A stretch of 64,000 nucleotides of DNA, from assembly GCA_028284155.1 (NCBI GenBank), contig JANQSF010000098.1:62001-126000 (forward strand). Reading direction: 5' to 3'. The notes under the pieces were generated by a model, which made no database searches, had not been told where the DNA came from, and worked only from the letters and a program-made list of their open reading frames with translations. The stretch comes from Phycisphaeraceae bacterium (lineage in GTDB: Bacteria > Planctomycetota > Phycisphaerae > Phycisphaerales > Phycisphaeraceae). Made by a program: the position numbers and the translations under genes. This document shows, piece after piece, positions 53,863 to 62,207 of the stretch; the stretch's first letter is position 1, and each line of letters opens with the position of its first letter.

Positions 53863-55050
53863 ATGCCGGAATCTCCTCAAGACGGGTCGAACCCGCTCGG
53901 CCGAGCGGCCGACGCGGTGCATCGTTTATTGAAGACGCCCATTCGGCTGCCGGGGCTGCGCGGCCAGCACGTGAAAGCGCGCGCGTCGGCGGTCGCCCGC
54001 GATCGGCCGCTGTCCGGTATCGAGAGCCTGCCCGACATCGACAAGCCTCCGGCGCCGGGGCGGGTGCAATTTCGTTGCTACGACTACAGCCCGGACCACC
54101 ACCGGGTCACGGAGATCGACGACCTGCTGGCGTGGCTCGATCAGCCCCGACCGGACGACGCGGAGGTGCGGTGGGTGAACGTTGACGGGCTGCACCCGTG
54201 GGTCGTAAACCAGTTCAAGAATAAGTACGGCTTCCACACGCTGGCGGCCGAGGACGTGCTGCACACGCCGCAGCGGCCGAAGGTCGAACCGTTCGACAAT
54301 CACCTGTTTGTCGTGTTGAACATGCTCACGCTGCGCGACGGCGCGCTGGCCACCGAGCAGGTGAGCGTCTTCCTGTTCAGGGACACGCTGCTGACTTTCC
54401 AGGAACGGCAGGGCGATGTGTGGGAGCCGATCCGTCGGCGGATCGAGAAGGAAGGGTCGCGTCAACGGAAGTTCTCGACCTCTGCTTACCTGCTATACGC
54501 GTTGCTCGACGCGATCATCGACCAGTGTTTCCCGATCCTCGAGCACTACGGTGACACGCTCGAGGAGATGGAGGCGACGATCGCGGACAACCCGACGCCA
54601 CAGGTGCTCGCCCGATTGCACGGCATCAAGCGCGAGCTGGTCATGCTCCGACGGCTGCTTTGGCCGACCCGCGAACTGCTCGGCCGACTGCATGAGGACG
54701 AAGAAGAGATGCTCACGCCGAACGCCCGGACGTTCATGCGCGACGTGTACGACCACGCGATCCAGTTGGTCGACATCGTCGAGACCTACCGCGAGATGGC
54801 AGGCGGCATGACCGACCTGTACCTGTCGAGCGTGTCGGACCGGATGAACGAGATCATGAAGGTGCTGACGATCATCGGCAGCCTGTTCATCCCGATCACG
54901 TTTTTGGCCGGCGTGTACGGGATGAACTTTGAACATATCCCGGAGTTGGGCTGGAAGGGCGCGTACCCGACGTTCTGGATTGCGTGCGGGGTCGTGTTGA
55001 CGGCGATGGTGACATTCTTTTGGCGGAAGGGGTGGATTGGGCGGGGGTAG
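53863..55050 (+). CDS. corA: CorA family magnesium/cobalt transporter
   Basis: The 395-residue protein starts at ATG 53863 with GGAG seven bases upstream. A large cytoplasmic domain (LAAEDVLHTPQRPKVEPFDN, long helical segment residues about 200-310) is followed by two C-terminal helices; the loop between them begins YGMNF, the signature selectivity-filter motif of CorA. It forms a pentameric Mg2+ (Co2+, Ni2+) channel in the inner membrane. Confidence 0.95.
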   Translation: MPESPQDGSNPLGRAADAVHRLLKTPIRLPGLRGQHVKARASAVARDRPLSGIESLPDIDKPPAPGRVQFRCYDYSPDHHRVTEIDDLLAWLDQPRPDDAEVRWVNVDGLHPWVVNQFKNKYGFHTLAAEDVLHTPQRPKVEPFDNHLFVVLNMLTLRDGALATEQVSVFLFRDTLLTFQERQGDVWEPIRRRIEKEGSRQRKFSTSAYLLYALLDAIIDQCFPILEHYGDTLEEMEATIADNPTPQVLARLHGIKRELVMLRRLLWPTRELLGRLHEDEEEMLTPNARTFMRDVYDHAIQLVDIVETYREMAGGMTDLYLSSVSDRMNEIMKVLTIIGSLFIPITFLAGVYGMNFEHIPELGWKGAYPTFWIACGVVLTAMVTFFWRKGWIGRG

Positions 55051-55157
55051 AAGAATGCAAAATGCAGAATGAGGAATGCAAAATGGGGGACGTGAGCCCG
55101 ACCGTCTCCCCGTCATCCCCGCCGCATTTTGCATTCCTCATTTTGCATTTTGAATTG
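55051..55157. repeat. Inverted repeat with GAATGCAAAATG units
   Basis: GAATGCAAAATGCAGAATGA-type left arm (55053-55085) and its reverse complement GCATTTTGCATTCCTCATTT-type (55121-55152), separated by a short GC-rich loop. It lies between corA and the SirB1-like gene. Confidence 0.75.
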
Positions 55158-55168
55158 CTCTGATCCGC

Positions 55169-55185
55169 GCTAAGCCGCAAGCGGC
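55169..55185. repeat. Family-A 17-bp palindromic repeat, copy 6
   Basis: GCTAAGCCGCAAGCGGC, just upstream of the SirB1-like gene. Confidence 0.85.
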
Positions 55186-55219
55186 TTCGGGGGTGGGCGG
55201 GGCGCGTTACAATGGTGTC

Positions 55220-55924
55220 GTGCTGATTCCATCGCCTCAGAAATGTCGACCGGCCGCTTACGAGATGTTCGCTGCGCAGGTCGAACGGTTGGACACGCGC
55301 GACGGGTTACTGCGTGCGGCGGTGGCGATGTCGATGCACGAGCTGGTTGACGCGGACTTCCGGGCCGTCGATCGCGCGTTGCAGGGCTACGCCGACCGCG
55401 TGCTGGCGCGCGTCCCCAGCGGTCGGCCGCAGGCGTTGCTCGCCCACCTGCACGACGTGTTGTTCGATGAGGAACGGTTCACGGGCAACGCCGACGACTA
55501 CTACAACCCGCTGAACAGCTATCTGCCGGCCGTGCTCGACACGCGGCGGGGCATCCCGATTACGTTGACGCTGATCTACCGCGACGTGGCTGAACGTGTC
55601 GGGTTGCGGGTCCACGGCGTGAACGCGCCGGGTCATTTCCTGGCCTGCGTCGAGATGGACGACACGCCCGGCGGGGGTGTTCTGCTGGTCGATCCGTACT
55701 TTAAGGGCCGATCGATGTCCGGGCCGGAGGCGTTTGACAGGCTGGAAAGAGTTGTCGGTCAGCCTGTCGTGCGGGACGAAACGACGCTGGCGTTGGCCAG
55801 CGGGACGCACTGGGTCGCCCGGATGTTGGCCAATCTCCAGAATGTTTTTGGGCAACAGGAGCGCGGCGACGACCTGACGGCGATGGTCGAACTGAGTCGA
55901 TTGCTCCAGGCGCGCTCCACGTGA
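55220..55924 (+). CDS. SirB1-type transglutaminase-like protein
   Basis: The 234-residue protein belongs to the transglutaminase-like SirB1 family: DDYYNPLNSYLPAVLDTRRG followed by IPITLTLIYRDVAERVGLRV and HGVNAPGHFLA are the diagnostic block. The role is unclear; the family is widespread and often lies near release-factor or methyltransferase genes, and here it precedes arfB. Start GTG 55220 without a Shine-Dalgarno; TACAAT (55208-55213) lies six bases before it, compatible with a leaderless mRNA. Confidence 0.8.
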   Translation: MLIPSPQKCRPAAYEMFAAQVERLDTRDGLLRAAVAMSMHELVDADFRAVDRALQGYADRVLARVPSGRPQALLAHLHDVLFDEERFTGNADDYYNPLNSYLPAVLDTRRGIPITLTLIYRDVAERVGLRVHGVNAPGHFLACVEMDDTPGGGVLLVDPYFKGRSMSGPEAFDRLERVVGQPVVRDETTLALASGTHWVARMLANLQNVFGQQERGDDLTAMVELSRLLQARST

Positions 55925-55951
55925 CCGCACGCGGGCGGTCTACACTTGTCC

Positions 55952-56410
55952 ATGTCCATTGATTCGAACGATTCACCCGCTTCGCATGGCATCGAGGTCG
56001 CGCCGGGCGTTCATCTGCCCGAGTCGGCGTTGCGGTTCAGCAGCACGCGCAGCGCCGGGCCAGGCGGTCAGCATGTCAACAAGGTGGCGACGAAAATCCG
56101 GCTGCACGTGTCGCTGAATGAGCTGCGCGGCCCGCTTGGTGAGGCGGCGGCGCGTCGTTTGGAACGTCTTGCAGGTTCACGTCTTACACGCGAAGGTGAC
56201 ATCGTGATCACGTCGCAGCAGACGCGTTCGGTCGCCCGTAACCGGCAGGATTGCCTGTCCCGGCTGCGCGAGTTATTGGTCCAGGCGATGCGTCGCCCGC
56301 GGCCGCGTCGGCCGACGAAACCGAGCGCGGCGTCGAAGCGCCGACGGTTGGAAGCCAAGCAACACCGCGCGCGGATCAAGGGTTGGCGTCGTAAGCCGAA
56401 CAACGAGTGA
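55952..56410 (+). CDS. arfB: Alternative ribosome-rescue factor / class-I release-factor-like protein
   Basis: The 152-residue protein has the peptidyl-hydrolase GGQ motif (RSAGPGGQHVNKVATKIRL) and a C-terminal basic tail rich in Lys/Arg (KRRRLEAKQHRARIKGWRRK), but no codon-recognition domain. This matches ArfB (YaeJ), which releases nascent peptides from ribosomes stalled on non-stop mRNA; the basic tail lies in the empty mRNA channel. ATG 55952; TACACT (55941-55946) lies five bases upstream. Confidence 0.9.
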   Translation: MSIDSNDSPASHGIEVAPGVHLPESALRFSSTRSAGPGGQHVNKVATKIRLHVSLNELRGPLGEAAARRLERLAGSRLTREGDIVITSQQTRSVARNRQDCLSRLRELLVQAMRRPRPRRPTKPSAASKRRRLEAKQHRARIKGWRRKPNNE

Positions 56411-56624
56411 GCGCGCGCGGCGCACGGCGCGCCGCGCTTGTTGAAAGGTTGTCATTTGATCGAAACACGACGGCGCGCGCGTGTTGATTCGTTGTTTTTG
56501 TTCGCGTTGGTGGCGTTGATGTTCAAGTGAACCGATCTAACCAACCGACAGCAACAGTCGATTCGTTCAAGTTGAGAGCGGAATTCAACCGATCAAAAAA
56601 TTGCATCCAAGTGGTCTGTAAGTC

Positions 56625-56654
56625 TTGACTTACTTTGCTTGGTTCGATTAAAGT
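56625..56654 (+). promoter_or_regulatory. Candidate promoter of the H1-like gene
   Basis: TTGACT (56625-56630), 18-bp spacer, TAAAGT (56649-56654). It lies in an AT-richer stretch and precedes the ATG at 56692 by 37 nt. Confidence 0.55.
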
Positions 56655-56691
56655 TAGTCCAATGCTCCGACGGCGCAACCGAGGAAACGTC

Positions 56692-56937
56692 ATGGCTAAG
56701 AAGAAGGCTCGCAAGAAGGCCGCCCGTAAGAAGGCGACACGCAAGAAGGCGACCAAGAAGAAGGCTAAGAAGAAGGCCGCCAAGAAGAAGACGACCCGTA
56801 AGAAGGCCGCCAAGAAGAAGACTAAGAAGAAGGCTGCCAAGAAGAAGACGCGCAAGAAGGCTGCCAAGAAGAAGACTCGCAAGAAGGCCGCCAAGAAGAA
56901 GGCCAAGAAGAAGACCACGCGCCGCAAGAAGAAGTAG
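56692..56937 (+). CDS. Lysine-rich histone H1-like DNA-binding protein
   Basis: The 81-residue product contains 45 Lys and 8 Arg and consists only of Lys, Ala, Thr, Arg and the initial Met. The pattern is KKKAAKKKTRKKA repeats, like the C-terminal tails of eukaryotic H1 and of bacterial Hc1-type proteins. It should bind and condense DNA. Every Lys is AAG. GAGGAA lies just before the ATG. An upstream ATG at 56662 gives a longer alternative. A terminator follows at 57065-57100. Confidence 0.8.
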   Translation: MAKKKARKKAARKKATRKKATKKKAKKKAAKKKTTRKKAAKKKTKKKAAKKKTRKKAAKKKTRKKAAKKKAKKKTTRRKKK

Positions 56938-57064
56938 CACCGCCGGTCGCCGGCCCGAAGCCGGCATCGTGCACCGGTTGCCCGTCGCGACCCGCCGCTC
57001 CGAGTTTCAGGCGGACCCGCGACACCCAGGCTCACTTAACCGGCGCCACGGAGCAGCATTAAGA

Positions 57065-57100
57065 GGAAGGCGTCTCTCGTCGAGACGCCTTCCTTCTTTT
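57065..57100 (+). terminator. Terminator of the H1-like gene
   Basis: GGAAGGCGTCTC-TCGTC-GAGACGCCTTCC is a perfect 12-bp stem followed by TTCTTTT. Confidence 0.9.
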
Positions 57101-57198
57101 ATGCGCGGCGTGTGTCGTTCTTTGGCGCGCGGGAGCCCACGCATTGGATGGCGTGCGCGTCGGGGAAACGCGACCTCGTTTGGCGATGGGTTTGATTG

Positions 57199-57333
57199 AC
57201 CCCCTCTCCCTTTGGGAGAGGGTTGGGGTGAGGGTTCTGCGCGGTGAACGCCCCGCTTGAAGTTGTGGCACGACCGCGCCGACCCCTCACCCGGCGGCAA
57301 GGCCGCCGACCTCTCCCAAGGGGAGAGGTTGTT
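57199..57333. repeat. Family-E inverted repeat, copy 2
   Basis: CCCTCTCCCTTTGGGAGAGG and GTTGGGGTGAGGGTT face CCCCTCACCCGGCGGCAAGG and CTCTCCCAAGGGGAGAGG. The element abuts the stop codon of lpxB (57334). Confidence 0.85.
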
Positions 57334-58491
57334 TCATTGTCCGATCACATCCAGCAGCGTCGTCGTCGCGCGGTCGACGTACCGCACACCGTCGTAGTGC
57401 GACGCCAGCCAGTCCATCGCCTCGACCTGTGTTTGACACGCTTCGTCGCTATCGATCAGCGTGCCCAGTGTTTCGGCGATCGGCTCGACCTGTCCGAAGT
57501 GGGGGACGAATTCCGGCGCGATGCGCGGGCGGTTGGCGTGTTCGGCGATCAGGTTGGGCAGGGTGAACGTCCGCGTCTTGACCAGCCATCGGCCGAGCAG
57601 GTTCCACGTCCACGTGTTGACGTTGTACATCGCGACCATCGGCGTGCGGTGACGCGCGGTCAGCAGCGTGGCCGTGCCCGACGCGACCAGCGCCACGTCG
57701 CAGGCCTGCAGCACGTCGTCGGTTCGGCCTTCGACGACGGTGTGCGTGTCGTTGATCGACCGGATGCGCTGTGCGGCGCGTTCGTCGGCCGCGGCGACGA
57801 CGGCCGCGATATTCGGCCGCGTCGCGCGCACCTGCTCGAGTGCGCCGGCCATGGTGGGCCAATTCGATTCGACCTCGGCTGGGCGCGAGCCGGGCAGCAC
57901 GGCGACGCGCACCGCCGCGTCCGGCAGCGGGAGCGGCGGGATTGACGTGTTGCCAGCCGCGTTGTCCGAAGAGTCTTGCCCGCCATCGAACAAAGGGTGG
58001 CCGACAAACGTGCCGGGCATGTTGCGCTTGCCGAACCAGTCCGGCTCGAACGGCAGCAGGCAGAGCACGTGGTCGCTGAGCCGGCGCATGCGGCGGATCC
58101 GCCAGGACGCCCAGGCCCAAAGCTGCGGCGCCGCTAGGTGAACGACCTTCGCGCCGCGCACCCGCTTGCGGACGAGCTTGCAGATCGACCAGTTCGCGGC
58201 CGGGCTGTCCACGGGCACGTGGGCGATCGGCCGATAGTCGGTCATCCAGGTGCGCAGCATGTTTAGCCGACGTACCTGCTCGATCACGTGGGCGACGGCG
58301 TGCGTCCCCATCGCGGCGTGTTCGGTGGTGATCTGCAGCAACTCGGCCCCGGCGGCCGCCATCTTCGGCCCGCCCAGCGCCCAGACTTCCCAGTCCGGCC
58401 GACGCTCCCGCAGCGCGCGGATGACCGGCGCCGCCAGCGCATCGCCGCTCGGCTCGAACGCGGTGAACAGGATGACAGGTCCATCAGGCAC
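57334..58491 (-). CDS. lpxB: Lipid-A-disaccharide synthase
   Basis: The 385-residue protein begins with GTG (MPDGPVILFTAFEPSGDALA); the frame is open further upstream through repeat DNA, which is not credible coding. Landmarks are TAFEPSGDALAAPVIRALRE, AMGTHAVAHVIEQ, VDSPAANW, VHLAAPQLWAWASWR, LLPFEPDWF, FVGHPLFD and LPGSRPAEVESNWP, the GT19 (LpxB) signature blocks. It joins UDP-diacylglucosamine and lipid X to form the lipid A disaccharide, so the organism probably makes an LPS-type outer membrane. The usual lpx neighbours are not present. Confidence 0.9.
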   Translation of the reverse strand: MPDGPVILFTAFEPSGDALAAPVIRALRERRPDWEVWALGGPKMAAAGAELLQITTEHAAMGTHAVAHVIEQVRRLNMLRTWMTDYRPIAHVPVDSPAANWSICKLVRKRVRGAKVVHLAAPQLWAWASWRIRRMRRLSDHVLCLLPFEPDWFGKRNMPGTFVGHPLFDGGQDSSDNAAGNTSIPPLPLPDAAVRVAVLPGSRPAEVESNWPTMAGALEQVRATRPNIAAVVAAADERAAQRIRSINDTHTVVEGRTDDVLQACDVALVASGTATLLTARHRTPMVAMYNVNTWTWNLLGRWLVKTRTFTLPNLIAEHANRPRIAPEFVPHFGQVEPIAETLGTLIDSDEACQTQVEAMDWLASHYDGVRYVDRATTTLLDVIGQ

Positions 58492-58566
58492 GACGGGCGA
58501 TAGTTTACGTCGACGGCGCGGGCAGAACGACGCCCGAGGGGGGAGCCTATTCAATCCCACGCATCC

Positions 58567-58893
58567 AAGCCGGATCTTTCCGAAGGCCCGGATATCAAGT
58601 GCCCGAAAAAGCAACCGCGGATCACGCGGATTGGCTTTGAAGCGGAGCATCGACTTGAGGGGCTTCTTAAACAACCTCGCCCTTTGGGAGAGGTCGGCGG
58701 CTTTGCCGCCGGGTGAGGGTTCGGCGCGGCCGTGCCCCAATCTGAATTGGGTCGTTCACTGCGCAGAGCCCTCACCCCAACCCTCTCCCAGAGGGAGAGG
58801 GGGTTATTCAAAGCATCGACGTGATTCATCCGCGTCATCCGCGCGATCCGCGGTTGCCTTGTTCTGATCCGGGCCTTCGGAACGCCCCGGCTT
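58567..58893. repeat. Composite element: three inverted repeats nested concentrically
   Basis: Outer arms are family B (58567-58593 and 58867-58893, three mismatches in 27). Middle arms are family K (58611-58631 and 58837-58857, one mismatch in 21). Inner arms are family E (58671-58722 and 58767-58805). Each pair lies inside the loop of the next. Confidence 0.85.
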
Positions 58894-58946
58894 GTGGGGC
58901 GATTAGGGACTACTCGGTCGGCCGCAACAGACGCTAAACTCGCCCC

Positions 58947-60158
58947 GTGAGCCGAGCGACGACCGACCGACGCTGGATCGACGGGTTCGACGGCCTGCGG
59001 GCATTGGCCTGCCTGGCGGTGTTCGCCGTGCACTTCCACGACATCACGGACGTCGAAGGCCGAGTCGGCCCGTTCGACCTGGGGCGGACGCTCGAAAACG
59101 GCAACACGGGCGTGGCCGTATTCTTCATGCTCTCGGCCTTCCTGCTCAGTCAGCCGTTCTGGGCTGACCGATCCTTGAAACTCGGGCGGTTCGTCGTCCG
59201 ACGGGCGGTGCGCATCCTGCCCGCGTATTACCTGTGCGTCACCGCGCTGCTCGTCACCGGCAAACTCGGGTCGCTGTCGGAAGGCCTGTCGCACTACCTG
59301 TTCATCCACAACCTCAGCGAGCAGACGATCTACGGCGGCGACACGCTGGCGGACAACCAGTTCTGGACGATCGCCGTTCAGGTTCAGTTCTACGCCCTGT
59401 TCCCGTTCGTCCTGTTCGCGTTGCGACCCGTCCGTGGTCGGCCACGGGCGGCGGTCGTTGTGGTTGCGCTGCTGAGCGTCGCGGCGTTCGGCCTGCACGT
59501 TTGGGTCATGCAGTGGGCGCAAAACAGCCCGGCGGATACTTGGCCGACGCCGCCGCGCGTCACGTCCGGCGCGGGCGTCGCGTATGGGTTCGTCGTCAGC
59601 CACTCGATCCTGGCTCACCTGCCGCACTTCCTGCTCGGCGTCGCCGTCGGCGGTGTGTACGCGATGACGACTGGGCGACGCGACGCGAATGGTCATCAGA
59701 TGCAGTCGGGCAGCAGCCCGGTTTGCGACGTGCTGGTGATCGGCTCGATGCTCGCGATCGCCGCGATCCTGACGACGACACTCGACGAGGCGGTGATGGT
59801 CACATTCGCGGGCGACACGAACATCGACCTCGGCCGATACAACTGGCCGACCGTGCCGGTCTTGATCGCCGTGATGCTCGTCGCGTTGCCGGGCGCGCGG
59901 CTGACACGCCGCGTGCTCGACTTCGCCCCGCTGCGAGCGCTCGGCGTCATCTCATACGGCCTGTATATCTATCACCCCGCATGCCAGGTCGTCACAGCCG
60001 GCCGACTCCTGCCCGCGATGGGCGTTGACGACATGAACGAATCGTGGTGGCTGTTCGCGCTGGTCAGCCTGGCGTTGTCGATCGTCGCCGCGACCGTATC
60101 GTGGTGGCTGCTCGAACGGCCGTTGTTGAGGCTGACGGCAAAGGTGGGGCGGAAGTGA
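58947..60158 (+). CDS. Acyltransferase 3 family membrane protein
   Basis: The 403-residue product opens with WIDGFDGLRALACLAVFAVH, the acyltransferase 3 signature with catalytic His in HFHD, and has about ten membrane helices. It includes GNTGVAVFFMLSAFLLSQPF and RFVVRRAVRILPAYYLCV, both typical family blocks. It would acylate a surface sugar or lipid. Substrate unknown. GTG start; TAAACT (58935-58940) lies six bases upstream and no Shine-Dalgarno is seen. Confidence 0.85.
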   Translation: MSRATTDRRWIDGFDGLRALACLAVFAVHFHDITDVEGRVGPFDLGRTLENGNTGVAVFFMLSAFLLSQPFWADRSLKLGRFVVRRAVRILPAYYLCVTALLVTGKLGSLSEGLSHYLFIHNLSEQTIYGGDTLADNQFWTIAVQVQFYALFPFVLFALRPVRGRPRAAVVVVALLSVAAFGLHVWVMQWAQNSPADTWPTPPRVTSGAGVAYGFVVSHSILAHLPHFLLGVAVGGVYAMTTGRRDANGHQMQSGSSPVCDVLVIGSMLAIAAILTTTLDEAVMVTFAGDTNIDLGRYNWPTVPVLIAVMLVALPGARLTRRVLDFAPLRALGVISYGLYIYHPACQVVTAGRLLPAMGVDDMNESWWLFALVSLALSIVAATVSWWLLERPLLRLTAKVGRK

Positions 60159-60338
60159 AGAAGCAGGGGAGAATGGGAGGCGGGGAGAATGGGAGAAAGG
60201 GAAGCACCTGGTAAGCTGCAGGGTGCCTGTGAATGAGCGAAGCGTTTCACAGATCTGATCAGTCAAGACTGTGAAACGCTTCGCTTATTCACAGCCACCC
60301 ACCGCGCAGATTTCTCCGCCTCCCATTCTCCCATGCTT
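60159..60338. repeat. Nested inverted repeats: family H around family D
   Basis: Outer arms GAAGCAGGGGAGAATGGGAG (60159 onward) and its reverse complement ending near 60338 enclose a family-D element at 60220-60299 (TGCCTGTGAATGAGCGAAGC and partner). Confidence 0.8.
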
Positions 60339-60346
60339 CCGCGCGT

Positions 60347-60811
60347 TCAACGTTCGACCCGCCGAAGCACCAGCCAATCCCCGTGCACCGGCTTGAGGCG
60401 CAGCCGACCTTCGCGGAACGACGCGTCGTAGCGGCGCGAGCCGGTCGTGGCCCCTTCGATCACAACCAGGTTGGTCGCGCGGATCGACCACGTGCCGCCG
60501 CTGGCCTTGTCCGCACCGGCGATGGTCATCCGCCCGCCCGGGTTGAACCGCCAGCCCTTGCCCAGCACCTTGGCCATCGCCTCGTTCGGAATGTACGTCG
60601 GCGAATCCACGCCGTTGGCGCGGTTCGTCCCCGGCCCGTCGACCGACCACGTGCCCAGGAACATCGATTCGGTCAGTTGTTGGCCCGGCTGGGTCGTCAG
60701 GGCCGGGCCGCCGCCGCCTTCCCAACTGGTCTGCCCGCCATTGCAGCCCGCAACCGTCGTCAGCAAGGTCAAAAGCAGGCACTGGACGCTAAGCCGGTGA
60801 AAGTGTCGCAT
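60347..60811 (-). CDS. Small lipoprotein
   Basis: The 154-residue product has a signal peptide with lipobox (LLTTVAGCNGG), so it is expected to be lipid-anchored. The remainder is beta-rich (ESMFLGTWSVDGPGTNRANG, WLVLRRVER at the end). AGAGG precedes the ATG on the minus strand. No family recognised. Confidence 0.65.
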   Translation of the reverse strand: MRHFHRLSVQCLLLTLLTTVAGCNGGQTSWEGGGGPALTTQPGQQLTESMFLGTWSVDGPGTNRANGVDSPTYIPNEAMAKVLGKGWRFNPGGRMTIAGADKASGGTWSIRATNLVVIEGATTGSRRYDASFREGRLRLKPVHGDWLVLRRVER

Positions 60812-60954
60812 GATTGGCCTCTGTCGTTAAGATAGTGGTCGGCGATCATAACCCCATGCCGCCCCCGGAAGCGCACCCGGAAGCGCCCCCGGTCGCAACC
60901 GTCAGGCGAGCGACCTACCCTATACAGCTTGCATCGACGAGCAGGAGTCCAGAC

Positions 60955-61530
60955 ATGCAACGATCGTTCCTCGTGACCCTCTTCGCCATCACGCTCTCCG
61001 CCCTGGTCGCCTGCGACGGTGGCGGCTCGGACGACCCCAAAGCCCAAGGCGACAAGACCGGCGGCGGCAAAGATGGCGCAAACGCCAAGCAAGTCGACCC
61101 CGAGGGCGCGAAGCAGGCGTACGAAGCGGCCTTGCAACTCCGCGACGACGACCAGCGTGACGAGGCGTACAACAAACTGGACGAGGCGATCGAACTCGAC
61201 CCGTCGCTGGTCAAGGCGCTGGTCGCCCGCGGCCGAATGCTGCTCGAGGACGGCGACGCGAAGGGATTGGACGATATCGACGCGGCGCTGCTTGCCAAGA
61301 AAGGCCTGTCGTCCGTCGACCGGGCTGAGGCGTTGCAGGGTCGGGCGTCGTTCCTCGAACGCCGCCACGCCGCGACCGGCGACGCGACCGACCTCGAGCA
61401 GGCGCAGGCCGACGTCGCCCAGGCCAACCGCCTGCTCGGCCGAACCGAAAAAGTCGACACGCCCGAGACGCAGGTCCTCCAGAACGCGCTGCAGAAGGCG
61501 GTCGATCTGGATAAGGGACTACGGCCGTAA
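60955..61530 (+). CDS. TPR-like lipoprotein
   Basis: The 191-residue product starts at MQRSFLVTLFAITLSALVAC, a lipoprotein signal peptide with a GCAGGAG Shine-Dalgarno; the frame upstream is not coding. A Gly/Asp linker precedes helical repeats resembling TPR units (AYEAALQLRDDDQRDEAYNK, LDPSLVKALVARGRMLLEDG). Likely a periplasmic scaffold. Confidence 0.7.
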   Translation: MQRSFLVTLFAITLSALVACDGGGSDDPKAQGDKTGGGKDGANAKQVDPEGAKQAYEAALQLRDDDQRDEAYNKLDEAIELDPSLVKALVARGRMLLEDGDAKGLDDIDAALLAKKGLSSVDRAEALQGRASFLERRHAATGDATDLEQAQADVAQANRLLGRTEKVDTPETQVLQNALQKAVDLDKGLRP

Positions 61531-61576
61531 GACATGTTGCTTCGGGCGCAGACTGGATTTGAGGAGTAGCATTGCA

Positions 61577-62179
61577 ATGCGAAGTGAGCTTCGATTTGTA
61601 ATGCACCCCGATGACGAATCTCAATTTGTATCGTTTCTATTATCCGATGAGACGGTCCATTTTGTGGACGGTCCGCGTTGGCCGTCCGAAACACCGCCCC
61701 ATTCGCGAGACGTCAGTAAGGTCGGTTGGTATTGCTTGATTTGGTCGCCGTCAGACTTACCGACGCTGGCTGCCCGCTTTGTCCCTTCGTGCCGTGACTA
61801 CTACTGCAAGTCAGAGCATGCCACAATCCAATGGCTACGTTCAGAGCTGTCCGGCTCGTCGTTGGCCAATGGCCGTTTCGCTATTAGCACTCGGTATGAC
61901 TTAGACGACTTTCCCGAAGAGCGCGCAAAACAGGTCGAAGCGCGATTCAACGCGATACGTCGCTTTGTAAAGAAACACTACACCAATTCCGTCGCACGTT
62001 GGTACAACGAATCGATTCCCTTTGCGCCTGCCGGTCCAAATCGTTCAGCCAATCCAAGTGAACCGGACAAGTCACTTTGGGTCGGCCCATCTGCATTGAC
62101 GTGGCTAAAGTCTGACGAGGGCAGGCGCATTTCAGGAATGGGTACAAGCGTCAAAGCGCTTGTGGATCCAAGTTGTTAG
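61577..62179 (+). CDS. Hypothetical protein
   Basis: The 200-residue product (MRSELRFVMHPDDESQFVSF...) is soluble with Trp-rich segments (VGWYCLIWSPSDLPTLAARF, YYCKSEHATIQWLRSELSGS). No family is recognised. GC is lower than in the surrounding genes. GAGGAG lies 11 nt before the ATG. Confidence 0.6.
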   Translation: MRSELRFVMHPDDESQFVSFLLSDETVHFVDGPRWPSETPPHSRDVSKVGWYCLIWSPSDLPTLAARFVPSCRDYYCKSEHATIQWLRSELSGSSLANGRFAISTRYDLDDFPEERAKQVEARFNAIRRFVKKHYTNSVARWYNESIPFAPAGPNRSANPSEPDKSLWVGPSALTWLKSDEGRRISGMGTSVKALVDPSC

Positions 62180-62207
62180 TTGGCTCCACAGCGTGTTGAG
62201 TGATACT

